From the NCBI GenBank assembly GCA_014879565.1, contig JACSRW010000015.1, positions 1 to 50,302 of the forward strand: DNA of 50,302 nt, read 5' to 3'. Numbering within the stretch: the stretch's first letter is position 1; each line of letters begins with the position of its first letter. Made by a program: the position numbers and the translations under genes. The stretch is from Chitinophagaceae bacterium. Its GTDB lineage: Bacteria; Bacteroidota; Bacteroidia; Chitinophagales; Chitinophagaceae. The notes under the pieces were generated by a model. The model had not been told where the DNA came from. It saw only the letters and a list, made by a program, of their open reading frames with translations, and did no database searches. Of this stretch, positions 41,304 to 49,069 are shown piece after piece.

Positions 41304-42098
41304 CTAAACGGGACCGGGGAATACCGTTCCCTGTTCACCGCCACGAAACCAACTAAAACGCCCCTGCAGGCGCAGCACATCCCCCATTATTACGAGCGAC
41401 GGGGAAGAAAATTCTTTTTCTTTAAAATCCTGCTGTACGGTGCCGAGTTCGGAGAAATGAGTTTGCTGGGCCAGGGTACTGGCCTGTTCAATGACTGCGA
41501 CGGGTTTGCCGGGATCTGCTCCGTTATCCAGTAATTGCCGGGCAAAACCAAGCAGGGTTTTACCCGCCATATAAATCACCAGCGTTTCCGTACTGACCGC
41601 CAGGGAAACCCAGGTGGTTGTATCGTATTGCTGATCGGGGTTATACGCGATAAAACGCACTCCCTGCGCATAGCCCCTGGCTGTAAGGGGTATACCGGTA
41701 TAAGCAGATGCCCCGGAAGCCGCTGTAACACCGGGAACAATTTCAAAAGGAATACCGTGTTGTTCCAGGGCAAACAGTTCATCCAGCACATTACTGAAAA
41801 ATGCCACATCACCGCCTTTGAGCCGCAGTACATTTTTTCCTTGCAGGGCTTCCTGTACCAGTAAGGCCGTTACTTCTTCCTGGGTGTACGATTGCTGATT
41901 GTACCCTTGTTTACCTGCCCGGATAATCCGGGCCTCCGGCCGGGCATGGGTTTTTAATATTGCGGGATGTACGAGCCGGTCTGTAATAATTACATCAGCC
42001 TCCTGCAGCCGTTGCATCAGTTTCAGGGTAATCAGTTCCGGATCTCCCGGACCGGCCCCTGCCAGTACCACTTTTCCGCTTGGAGTTGTTTCCGCCAT
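41304..42098 (-). CDS. cobA: Uroporphyrinogen-III C-methyltransferase (SUMT)
   Basis: A 264-residue SAM-dependent methylase. It shows the N-terminal GKVVLAGAGPGDPELITLK, RLKGGDVAFFSN (the family GDPxxF-like loop) and the VPGVTAASGASAYTGIPLT motif of tetrapyrrole methylases. It makes precorrin-2 from uroporphyrinogen III, which the Met8 domain of the fusion at 33707-35212 would turn into siroheme. It is the last gene of prx-cysH-cysD-cysN-cobA, 12 bases after cysN. Its stop codon abuts the stop codon of the convergent sulfite reductase gene with no base between them. Confidence 0.95.
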   Translation of the reverse strand: MAETTPSGKVVLAGAGPGDPELITLKLMQRLQEADVIITDRLVHPAILKTHARPEARIIRAGKQGYNQQSYTQEEVTALLVQEALQGKNVLRLKGGDVAFFSNVLDELFALEQHGIPFEIVPGVTAASGASAYTGIPLTARGYAQGVRFIAYNPDQQYDTTTWVSLAVSTETLVIYMAGKTLLGFARQLLDNGADPGKPVAVIEQASTLAQQTHFSELGTVQQDFKEKEFSSPSLVIMGDVLRLQGRFSWFRGGEQGTVFPGPV

Positions 42099-42110
42099 GG
42101 CGGGAAGTTA

Positions 42111-43355
42111 TCAGTTTTGAATGAGGACGGCGGCTACCGTACTGTTACTGGTCTCATCCACCAGAATGGCTGACCCGTATTCACTGAAGACATCGTAGGG
42201 ATCATATACCACCGGGACGGCGGTTTTGATCACCGCTTTCACCACTTCATTCAGTTTCACCTGTCCTTCCACAGGCTGGTGTTCAAGCGTATTCACATCA
42301 ATCTTGTAATCCACCTGACGGATCATCGCCCTTACCAGCCGGCTGTTATGCTGCAACAGATATTTATTTCCTGAAATCAGCGGTTTGTCATCCATCCAGC
42401 AAAGCAGTACTTCCAGCTCATTGTTCACCCGTGGCTGGTTATCTGTTTTCACAATGGTATCCCCACGGGAAATATCAATATCATCTGCCAGTTGCAGCAC
42501 GGCGCTTTGGGGGGCAAACACTTCGGCCACTTCCTCTCCGCCGGTTTCCACGGATGTAATGCTGGTCTGAATACCCTGCGGTAATACGGTGACCTTATCC
42601 CCTTTTTTATAAACCCCGCTGATTACTTTACCGGCATATCCGCGGTAATCATGCAAAGCTTCTGTCTGCGGCCGTATAACCACCTGCACCTGGAAACGGG
42701 GGTCGGTGAGGTTGACATCCTGGTCAATTTGCACTTCTTCCAGGTATTCCAGCAGGGGTTTGCCGCTGAACCAGGGAATACGGGCGGATTTGTCAACGAT
42801 ATTATCGCCATCCAGGGCGCTCATCGGGATATAGGTAATATTTTTCAGCCCCAGTCTTTCCGCCACATGGTTATAGTCAATCACGATATTGTTGAAGACA
42901 TCCTGTGAAAAATCAACCAGGTCCATTTTATTCACCGCCACCACCACGTGTTTGATCCGGAGCAGGGAGGCAATGATGGAATGCCTTCTTGTCTGTTCCA
43001 CCACGCCCTGCCGGGCATCAATCAGGATTATGATCAGGCTGGCATTGGAAGCGCCGGTAATCATATTGCGGGTGTACTGCACATGACCCGGTGCATCGGC
43101 AATAATGAATTTTCTTTTGGGGGTGCTGAAATACCGGTAGGCCACATCAATCGTAATTCCCTGCTCCCGTTCGGCCCGCAGTCCGTCTGTAAGTAAGGCC
43201 AGGTCCACCGATCCGTCTGTCCGGTTTTTGGTGGATTTTTCCAATGCCTCCAGCTGGTCAATCAGGATATTTTTACTGTCGTACAATAATCGTCCGATCA
43301 GGGTACTCTTCCCGTCATCCACACTGCCTGCTGTTATAAAACGCAATAAATCCAT
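42111..43355 (-). CDS. cysN: Sulfate adenylyltransferase subunit 1 (GTPase)
   Basis: A 414-residue elongation-factor-like GTPase that drives ATP sulfurylase. G motifs: GSVDDGKSTLIGRLLYD (P-loop), DAPGHVQYTRNMITGAS (DxxG), NKMDLVDF (NKxD). It begins MDLLRFITAGSVDDGKST, the family norm. There is no fused CysC (APS kinase) domain; this agrees with the APS-type reductase encoded in the same operon. It follows cysD after 58 bases. Confidence 0.96.
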   Translation of the reverse strand: MDLLRFITAGSVDDGKSTLIGRLLYDSKNILIDQLEALEKSTKNRTDGSVDLALLTDGLRAEREQGITIDVAYRYFSTPKRKFIIADAPGHVQYTRNMITGASNASLIIILIDARQGVVEQTRRHSIIASLLRIKHVVVAVNKMDLVDFSQDVFNNIVIDYNHVAERLGLKNITYIPMSALDGDNIVDKSARIPWFSGKPLLEYLEEVQIDQDVNLTDPRFQVQVVIRPQTEALHDYRGYAGKVISGVYKKGDKVTVLPQGIQTSITSVETGGEEVAEVFAPQSAVLQLADDIDISRGDTIVKTDNQPRVNNELEVLLCWMDDKPLISGNKYLLQHNSRLVRAMIRQVDYKIDVNTLEHQPVEGQVKLNEVVKAVIKTAVPVVYDPYDVFSEYGSAILVDETSNSTVAAVLIQN

Positions 43356-43389
43356 TTAATTTAATTTCATTTTTTAATTATCCGGTTGA

Positions 43390-43414
43390 TCCCCACTTCC
43401 TACTCACCACTCAC
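43390..43414. repeat. CT-rich repeat remnant between cysD and cysN
   Basis: CCCCACTTCCTACTCACCAC and a few more bases lie in the cysN-cysD gap. The sequence resembles the 21-bp unit of the array at 26263-26346, so it may be a single copy of the same dispersed repeat. Confidence 0.45.
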
Positions 43415-44325
43415 TAAAAATACCCGTTCTTCTTCCTGTCTTCCATTGCCGCCTCGGTTACTTTGTCATCAATCCTGGTTTCCCCGCGTTCACTGATCCG
43501 GGTGGCCACAATCTCATTGATAACTTCTTCAAGGGTAGCTGCCTGAGATTCCACCGCGGCGGTACAGGTCATATCTCCCACGGTACGGTACCGCACTTTT
43601 TTGGTGAGGACCACATCCGTTTCATCGGGCTGTACATAATCACTGATCGCCACCAGTTGCCCCTCGTGTTCGATAACCTGCCTTTCGTGCGCGAAATAAA
43701 TCGAGGGCAGGGGAATATTTTCTTTCCGGATATAGTTCCAGATATCCAGTTCTGTCCAGTTGCTGATCGGGAATACGCGTACATTCTCGCCTTTATGGAT
43801 CCGACCGTTGTAAATACTCCACAGTTCGGGACGCTGCAGTTTGGGATTCCACTGGCCAAACTCATCCCGTACGGAAAAGATCCTTTCTTTTGCCCTTGCC
43901 TTTTCTTCATCCCGGCGGGCCCCGCCGATACAGCAATCAAAGCCGAATTCTTCAATCGTATCCAGCAGGGTATAGGTCTGCAGCCAGTTGCGGCTGGGAA
44001 ATTTCCCTTTGGGTTCGGTAAGATGGCGCTGGCGGATGGTATCTTCCACTTTACGGACCACCAGGGTAGCATCCAGTTCGGCAACGAGGTTATCGCGGAA
44101 ATTCAGCGCTTCCGGAAAATTATGCCCGGTGTCAATATGCACCAGGGGAAACGGAATTTTACCGGGGGCAAATGCTTTGCGCGCCAGGTGCACCAGGGTG
44201 ATGGAATCTTTTCCTCCGCTGAATAATAAAGCCGGCTTTTCAAACTGTCCGGCCACTTCCCGGAAAATATGGATGCTCTCTGCTTCGAGCTGTTCCAGGT
44301 AATTTAACTGATACGAATGATTCAT
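43414..44325 (-). CDS. cysD: Sulfate adenylyltransferase subunit 2
   Basis: A 303-residue PP-loop enzyme that forms APS from ATP and sulfate. The ATG at 44325 (MNHSYQLNYLEQLEAESIHI) is the family start; the longer frame upstream overlaps cysH and has no similarity. Motifs: the PP-loop LLFSGGKDSITLVHLA, HIDTGHNFPE, CCIGGARRDEEKARAKER and the C-terminal RISERGETRIDDK...EAAMEDRKKNGYF. It acts with CysN. It lies 22 bases after cysH. Confidence 0.96.
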   Translation of the reverse strand: MNHSYQLNYLEQLEAESIHIFREVAGQFEKPALLFSGGKDSITLVHLARKAFAPGKIPFPLVHIDTGHNFPEALNFRDNLVAELDATLVVRKVEDTIRQRHLTEPKGKFPSRNWLQTYTLLDTIEEFGFDCCIGGARRDEEKARAKERIFSVRDEFGQWNPKLQRPELWSIYNGRIHKGENVRVFPISNWTELDIWNYIRKENIPLPSIYFAHERQVIEHEGQLVAISDYVQPDETDVVLTKKVRYRTVGDMTCTAAVESQAATLEEVINEIVATRISERGETRIDDKVTEAAMEDRKKNGYF

Positions 44326-44347
44326 ACGCTGCTGTTCAGACCTTATA

Positions 44348-45052
44348 TTATTTTTTTTGTACCCCGTGCAGTCCGCATTCCTTCTGCGAAGTTTCCCACC
44401 ACCAGCGGCCGGCCCGGGGATGCTCACCGGGTTCTATGGCGCGGGTGCAGGGTGCACAACCAATACTGACAAATCCTTTATCGTGAAGAGGGTTATACGG
44501 CACATTCCATTCGCGGATATAGGCCATCATTTCCTCATAACTCCAGTTGATCAGGGGATTGAATTTATACAACCGACGGGATTCATCCCATTCCAGCAGG
44601 GGCATATCCTGCCGGTTATCCGATTGCTCCGCCCTTAACCCGGTAATCCATACATCCATTCCCTGCAAAGCCCGGTTCAGGGGCAGCACCTTACGGATAT
44701 GACAGCAGGCTTTCCGGTTTTCCACTGACTCATAAAAGCCGTTGATCCCTTTATCCTGAACATACGTCTCCACATCCGCCGGTTCCGGAAAATAGAGAGC
44801 AATTTTTCGTTTATACCTGGCCGTTGTCCTGTCCAGCAGTTCATAGGCTTCATTAAAAAGCCGCCCGGTATCCAGGGAAAAAATACGGACGGGCAGTTCA
44901 TGCCGGCAAATAAGATCGGTCAGTACCTGGTCTTCCTGGCCCAGGGAAGTGGAAAAACAGACTTTGCCCGGAAACCATTCCGTTACCAGGCGGATAGCGC
45001 CGGCTGCATCGAGCCGGCCGGCTTCCTGTATTTGTTCTTCAGTGAGTTTCAT
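44348..45052 (-). CDS. cysH: Adenylyl-sulfate (APS) reductase, [4Fe-4S] type
   Basis: A 234-residue thioredoxin-dependent reductase that forms sulfite. The catalytic Cys is in the C-terminal KECGLH. The cysteine pair KACCHIRK together with GCAPCTR gives the CC...CxxC ligand set of enzymes that bind a [4Fe-4S] cluster and use APS, not PAPS. This fits with the absence of APS kinase. The PAPS-like binding loop FSTSLGQEDQVLTDL is at about 33-47. The start lies one base after the peroxiredoxin stop, which implies coupled translation. Confidence 0.95.
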   Translation of the reverse strand: MKLTEEQIQEAGRLDAAGAIRLVTEWFPGKVCFSTSLGQEDQVLTDLICRHELPVRIFSLDTGRLFNEAYELLDRTTARYKRKIALYFPEPADVETYVQDKGINGFYESVENRKACCHIRKVLPLNRALQGMDVWITGLRAEQSDNRQDMPLLEWDESRRLYKFNPLINWSYEEMMAYIREWNVPYNPLHDKGFVSIGCAPCTRAIEPGEHPRAGRWWWETSQKECGLHGVQKK

Positions 45053-45053
45053 T

Positions 45054-45689
45054 TTATTTATCCGGCTGTGGCGTATAGCGAAGGTAGGGCTTCACCACGT
45101 TTACCCCCTTCTCAAATTTTTGCCTGGCTTCTTCCGTTGACACCGAAAGCGCCACAATCACATCTTCCCCGTTTTTCCAGTCGGCCGGAGTGGCTACGCT
45201 GTATTTCGCGGTCAGCTGCAGGGAATCCACCACCCTTAACACTTCGGTAAAATTCCTGCCGGTGGAAGCGGGATAGGTGATGATCAGTTTAATTTTTTTG
45301 TCCGGGCCGATCACAAAGAGTGACCGTACGGTAAAGGTTTCAGAAGCGTTCGGATGGATCATATCATACAAACCGGCCACCACCCGGTCCGGGTCTGCAA
45401 TAATCGGGAAATCCACCCGGCAATGCTGGGTTTCATTGATATCGTTTACCCAGCCGGCATGTTTATCCAGCGGATCCACACTCACGGCCAGTACTTTCAC
45501 ATCCCGTTTTCTGAATTCTTCCTGCAGGAGGGCTGTTTTTCCCAGCTCGGTTGTACACACGGGTGTATAGTCCGCGGGATGGGAAAAAAGAATGCCCCAG
45601 CTGTTTCCCAGGTATTCATGAAAGCGGATCTCTCCCGCGGTTGTCTGAACGGTAAAATCAGGTGCTGTATCTCCCAGACGAAGTGCCAT
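45054..45689 (-). CDS. Prx6-type (1-Cys) peroxiredoxin
   Basis: A 211-residue peroxiredoxin. The peroxidatic Cys is in HPADYTPVCTTELG (about residue 45), with the long C-terminal dimerisation domain of the Prx6 class (SLQLTAKYSVATPADWKNGEDVIV seen as PADWKNGEDVIV). It reduces peroxides; the electron donor is unknown. It is the first gene of prx-cysH-cysD-cysN-cobA, so the organism makes this enzyme when it assimilates sulfate. An exact -7 box and a 21-bp operator-like repeat lie upstream. Confidence 0.94.
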   Translation of the reverse strand: MALRLGDTAPDFTVQTTAGEIRFHEYLGNSWGILFSHPADYTPVCTTELGKTALLQEEFRKRDVKVLAVSVDPLDKHAGWVNDINETQHCRVDFPIIADPDRVVAGLYDMIHPNASETFTVRSLFVIGPDKKIKLIITYPASTGRNFTEVLRVVDSLQLTAKYSVATPADWKNGEDVIVALSVSTEEARQKFEKGVNVVKPYLRYTPQPDK

Positions 45690-45711
45690 ACGCTACAATT
45701 TTGTTGAACGG

Positions 45712-45719
45712 CAAAAGTA
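45712..45719 (-). promoter_or_regulatory. -7 promoter box (TACTTTTG) of the prx-cys operon
   Basis: CAAAAGTA on the plus strand, an exact TAnnTTTG match on the minus strand, 22 bases ahead of the peroxiredoxin ATG. Confidence 0.65.
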
Positions 45720-45732
45720 AGCCATTCGTAAT

Positions 45733-45753
45733 TCCCTACCAAGTTGATAGACT
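45733..45753. promoter_or_regulatory. 21-bp operator-like repeat E (prx-cys operon)
   Basis: TCCCTAC-N7-ATAGACT. It begins 13 bases upstream of the -7 box, in the -33 region. The arms are imperfect as a palindrome but follow the shared pattern of sites A to D. Confidence 0.6.
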
Positions 45754-45786
45754 TAAAAATATCCCGTACAACGGTTCGTGCCGTCC

Positions 45787-46194
45787 TTAGCCTGCCAGGT
45801 CCTTCAGGGTCCTGTTTTCCAGGATACTGAGCGAGGCGTCCCGCACTTCCACCATCATATCATGCAGGCCGCATTTTTTTTCATCACAGTTTTTACAGCG
45901 CTCATAAAAATAGAGGCTGACACAGGGCAGCATAGCGATCGGACCGTTGACCAGCCGGATAATAGTGGCCACTTTTACCCTGGCCGGATCTTTGGCCAGG
46001 AAATAACCTCCCCCTTTCCCTTTTTTACTGTCAAGGATACCCTCCTTTTTCAGTTCCAGCAGGATGTTTTCGAGAAACTTAAGCGGTATTTTTTTCTTTT
46101 TGGCGATCTCTGAGATCAGCACCGGCCCCTGTTTGTACCGGTCGGTCAGGTATTCCAGGGCCTTAAATGCATACTGTGATTTCTTGGAAAGCAT
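45787..46194 (-). CDS. Rrf2-family transcriptional regulator with four C-terminal cysteines
   Basis: A 135-residue winged-helix regulator. It starts MLSKKSQYAFKALEYLTDRY and has the recognition region ISEIAKKKKIPLKFLENILLELKKEGIL and GKGGGYFLAKDP, all typical of Rrf2 (IscR, CymR, NsrR relatives). The effector part has Cys91, Cys100, Cys103 and Cys108 in PCVSLYFYERCKNCDEKKC, which could hold an iron-sulfur cluster or sense cysteine status. It lies just upstream of the prx-cys operon and is the only regulator in the region, so it is the natural candidate to bind the 21-bp repeats. It follows the OsmC gene after six bases. Confidence 0.92.
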   Translation of the reverse strand: MLSKKSQYAFKALEYLTDRYKQGPVLISEIAKKKKIPLKFLENILLELKKEGILDSKKGKGGGYFLAKDPARVKVATIIRLVNGPIAMLPCVSLYFYERCKNCDEKKCGLHDMMVEVRDASLSILENRTLKDLAG

Positions 46195-46200
46195 AATTCG

Positions 46201-46596
46201 TTATTGAAGGATTTCCAGCTCATAGGCAACCGGAGCATTCTTTTTCAGCATAGCGGCTACCCCGCAATATTTTTCCAGCGAGAGGTCAATCGCTTTCTTT
46301 ACTTTCTCTTCATTTTCGGGTGCGGTACGCAGGCGATACCGGATTATGACTGAAGTAAAGACTTTAGGATGATCATCCGCCACCTCCGCTTCTGTTTCCA
46401 TGGAAAAATCGCTGAACGGCACCCGCATTTTTTCCAGGATATCCACCACATCAATACCCGAACAACCGGCCAGTCCGGATAAAAGCAGGGCCTTGGGACC
46501 ATGCCCCGCCAGTTTGTCTCCGTCAATGGCAATCCGGTTTCCTTCATGTTCACCGGTGAACCGGTGTTCACCAATCCATGTTGTCAGGGTTTTCAT
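46201..46596 (-). CDS. OsmC/Ohr-family protein
   Basis: A 131-residue protein with the two cysteines expected for OsmC-type peroxidases, in GLAGCSGIDVVDIL (about residue 45) and EKYCGVAAML (about 110). OsmC proteins reduce organic hydroperoxides using these two thiols; this one belongs to the YhfA-like group judged by its short N-terminus. It overlaps the CDF gene by four bases (ATGA) and precedes the Rrf2 gene by six bases, so the three form one unit with a redox and metal theme. Confidence 0.9.
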   Translation of the reverse strand: MKTLTTWIGEHRFTGEHEGNRIAIDGDKLAGHGPKALLLSGLAGCSGIDVVDILEKMRVPFSDFSMETEAEVADDHPKVFTSVIIRYRLRTAPENEEKVKKAIDLSLEKYCGVAAMLKKNAPVAYELEILQ

Positions 46597-47585
46597 ACGA
46601 GTTCGTGTTTTTTATTCGAAGAGATATTCTCCAGTGTCCAGCTGATTTCTTTTTCAAAAGTATACTTTCTTTCCGGGCATTCCGCCTTTTTGCAGAGCCG
46701 GCAGGAAAACGGAAGACATCCGTCTGAATGGACAAAGAGTTCCAGGCTTTCCCCGAATTCTGCCTTAACCAGTTTCTCCAGCGTTTCAATTTCGTTATGG
46801 GCTTCATGCAGGTTAAGGTACCAGGGGAGGGTGAGATGACAATCCACGTGCAGCACAGCCCCGTACTTGATCACCCGCAGGTTGTGCAGGTCAATCCAGT
46901 TGGGCTGGCGGTGCCGGTTTAGCTGCTCTACCATCCGTCCCAGTAATTCCATATCCGCTTCATCCATAATACCCGCAATGGATTTCCGGAGGATCCGGTA
47001 GCCTGTTACGATAATAATGAGCCCGAAAATAATTGCCACCACGCTGTCTATCCACTGTAAACCGGTGAAATAAAGCAGGAACAGTCCCACTATAATACCC
47101 AGGGTAGAAAGGGTATCGCTCTGAAGATGCCGGCCGCTGGCTACCAGGGCCAGTGACTGGTTTTTCTTTCCGATCCGGAGACAAAAAAAACCGATGACAA
47201 AATTAGCCGCCGCGGAAAGCGCCACCAGCCAGATACCCGTATCTATTTTTTCCAGCAATACGGGATGCAGCAAGGCCTGTACTGCCTTATACAGAATAAT
47301 AGCACCGGCCGCTGCGATCAGGGTACCCTCAATGGCTGCCGATAAAAACTCTGCTTTGCCGTGTCCGTAGGGATGGTCCAGGTCACGGGGTTTGGCAGAG
47401 ACATACAGTGAATACAATCCTATAAAACCGGCAGTAACATTTACAATGCTTTCCAGCGCATCGGTCAGAATGGAGACAGAATGGGTGGCGTAATAGGCAG
47501 CGAATTTTACGACCAGGATAACCACCGACAAAAAGGCCACCCATTGCTGGACCCTCAGGTTTTGTTTGGCGCGGCTGCCGTTCAT
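46593..47585 (-). CDS. Cation diffusion facilitator (CDF) metal exporter
   Basis: A 330-residue inner-membrane protein with six helices and a cytoplasmic C-terminal domain. Metal-site positions: Glu45 and Asn49 in TM2 (LTDALESIVN) and His153 and Asp157 in TM5 (GRHLQSDTLS); TM2 differs from the Asp-Asp of FieF, so specificity may differ. HPYGHGKAEF after TM2 is a family signature. The C-terminus carries a cysteine cluster, Cys290, Cys295, Cys298 and Cys303 (CLPFSCRLCKKAEC), that may bind a metal. Substrate (Zn, Fe, Mn or Co) is unknown. It overlaps the OsmC gene by four bases. Confidence 0.92.
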   Translation of the reverse strand: MNGSRAKQNLRVQQWVAFLSVVILVVKFAAYYATHSVSILTDALESIVNVTAGFIGLYSLYVSAKPRDLDHPYGHGKAEFLSAAIEGTLIAAAGAIILYKAVQALLHPVLLEKIDTGIWLVALSAAANFVIGFFCLRIGKKNQSLALVASGRHLQSDTLSTLGIIVGLFLLYFTGLQWIDSVVAIIFGLIIIVTGYRILRKSIAGIMDEADMELLGRMVEQLNRHRQPNWIDLHNLRVIKYGAVLHVDCHLTLPWYLNLHEAHNEIETLEKLVKAEFGESLELFVHSDGCLPFSCRLCKKAECPERKYTFEKEISWTLENISSNKKHELV

Positions 47586-47609
47586 CTCAGGCTGGTTTTG
47601 ACGGTAACC

Positions 47610-49055
47610 TTATTCCACCGTTTTTCGCCGGAAATACTTCCGGAAAAAACCCGCAAAGCGGTAATAAAATTCCTTATTGAATAATTGCGAATCATGCATC
47701 GCTTTATAGGTCAGAAAAAAACCCAGGGGCACCAGTACAAAGGTAGCAAGCCACATCCCTGTCAGCGGGGTCAGGCTGCCCTCCTTGGCAAATTTTTCCC
47801 CGGTATTACTGGAAAAATAAAAAATCATAAAGAAAACAATCGCGAAAATCAGCGGAGAGCCCAGTCCCCCTTTGCGGATTATGGACCCCAGCGGCGCCCC
47901 GATAAGAAATAAAACCAGGCAGGCCAGCGAAAGGGTGATCTTACGGTGCCATTCCACCTGGTGTTTGCGGAGATTGCGTCCTTTATCCTTCATGATCTGG
48001 ATATGCGATTCCGCCCCGATACGGATAGCCCCGGCTGTACTGCGTGCCATTTCTGCCAGGTTGATACGGGCTGAATCGGGAATCAGTTCTTCCATATTCG
48101 CCGCTTTGGCATACCGGGTGCTGTCGGGCGGGTATTTATTCCAGGCCGAATCCAGCAGGCTGTTAAACTGCAGCGCGCCAAACGCGTTTTTCTCCGCCTG
48201 CGCTACGATCCCGTCGTTTTCCCGGCTGAAAGAATCAATCGCTTTTTCCAGCTGCCGCATGGTGAACATTTTTTCATTGTTCTTATTCACACTGTCGGCT
48301 GTGCGGCCTGACAGGCCCAGTCCGCTCAGGTCAAACTGTTTCTGGTATTCCTTAAACCCGATCCGGTAATATTCAATATTATCATTGGCATATACATTAC
48401 CCTTCTCCTGGTAACGCCAGCCGTCTTTCAGGTTAAACTCAAGAAAACGTTTATTCTCCGACACCCGCATGATCCCGCTTTTCGCCACGATAAAGTTATC
48501 CTGCAGGGCATTCCCCTGTTCATAAATGATGACATCCCGGATCACACTGTCATTGCTTTCCTTTTTACCGATCTTGATGGCGAAACCGCTGATTTTATCA
48601 TAAAACACCCCCTCTTTCAGATCGAAGGCCGGTTTGGCATAAACAATATCAGCCAGCAGGGTGCGGGATTTGAGATTGGCAACAGGGATCACGTTGTTGG
48701 AAAACACAAAAGCCACGCCGCTCAGCAGGATACAGATAAAAAACAGGGGCCGCATAAACCGCAGGAGAGAGATACCGGCCGATTTGATCGCCACCAGCTC
48801 AAAACTTTCTCCCAGGTTACCAAAGGTCATCAGGGAAGAAAGCAGGATGGCCAGCGGCAGGGCCAGGGGTACCAGTACCGCACTCTGGTAGAGGATAAAT
48901 TCAAAGATGACGCCCGGCCCGAGCCCCTTACCCACAAAGTCATCAATGTACAACCAGAAAAACTGGATCACCAGTACCAGCAGGGTGATGAAAAAAGTGG
49001 CCACAAAGGGGCCGATAAAGGCTTTTAGGATGAGTTTATCTAGTTTCCTGAACAC
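47610..49055 (-). CDS. LptF/LptG-family lipopolysaccharide export permease
   Basis: A 481-residue protein with six helices in two groups of three around a large periplasmic domain (about 110-360), as in YjgP/YjgQ. It starts in the family manner, FRKLDKLILKAFIGPFVATF, and has GNLGESFELVAIKSAGIS, the coupling helix that contacts LptB. It moves lipopolysaccharide from the inner membrane to the LptC-A-D bridge. I set the start at the GTG at 49055: a longer frame begins with TTG at 49082, but that codon lies inside an exact -7 box (49080-49087). Confidence 0.9.
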   Translation of the reverse strand: MFRKLDKLILKAFIGPFVATFFITLLVLVIQFFWLYIDDFVGKGLGPGVIFEFILYQSAVLVPLALPLAILLSSLMTFGNLGESFELVAIKSAGISLLRFMRPLFFICILLSGVAFVFSNNVIPVANLKSRTLLADIVYAKPAFDLKEGVFYDKISGFAIKIGKKESNDSVIRDVIIYEQGNALQDNFIVAKSGIMRVSENKRFLEFNLKDGWRYQEKGNVYANDNIEYYRIGFKEYQKQFDLSGLGLSGRTADSVNKNNEKMFTMRQLEKAIDSFSRENDGIVAQAEKNAFGALQFNSLLDSAWNKYPPDSTRYAKAANMEELIPDSARINLAEMARSTAGAIRIGAESHIQIMKDKGRNLRKHQVEWHRKITLSLACLVLFLIGAPLGSIIRKGGLGSPLIFAIVFFMIFYFSSNTGEKFAKEGSLTPLTGMWLATFVLVPLGFFLTYKAMHDSQLFNKEFYYRFAGFFRKYFRRKTVE

Positions 49056-49057
49056 GT

Positions 49058-49065
49058 TATCTTTA
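49058..49065 (+). promoter_or_regulatory. Near-consensus -7 box (TATCTTTA) for the 49070 gene
   Basis: One base off TAnnTTTG, four bases ahead of the ATG at 49070. The spacing equals that of the phosphatase gene at 21447, so a leaderless mRNA is possible. It overlaps the 5' leader of the lptF-like gene. Confidence 0.4.
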
Positions 49066-49069
49066 ATGG

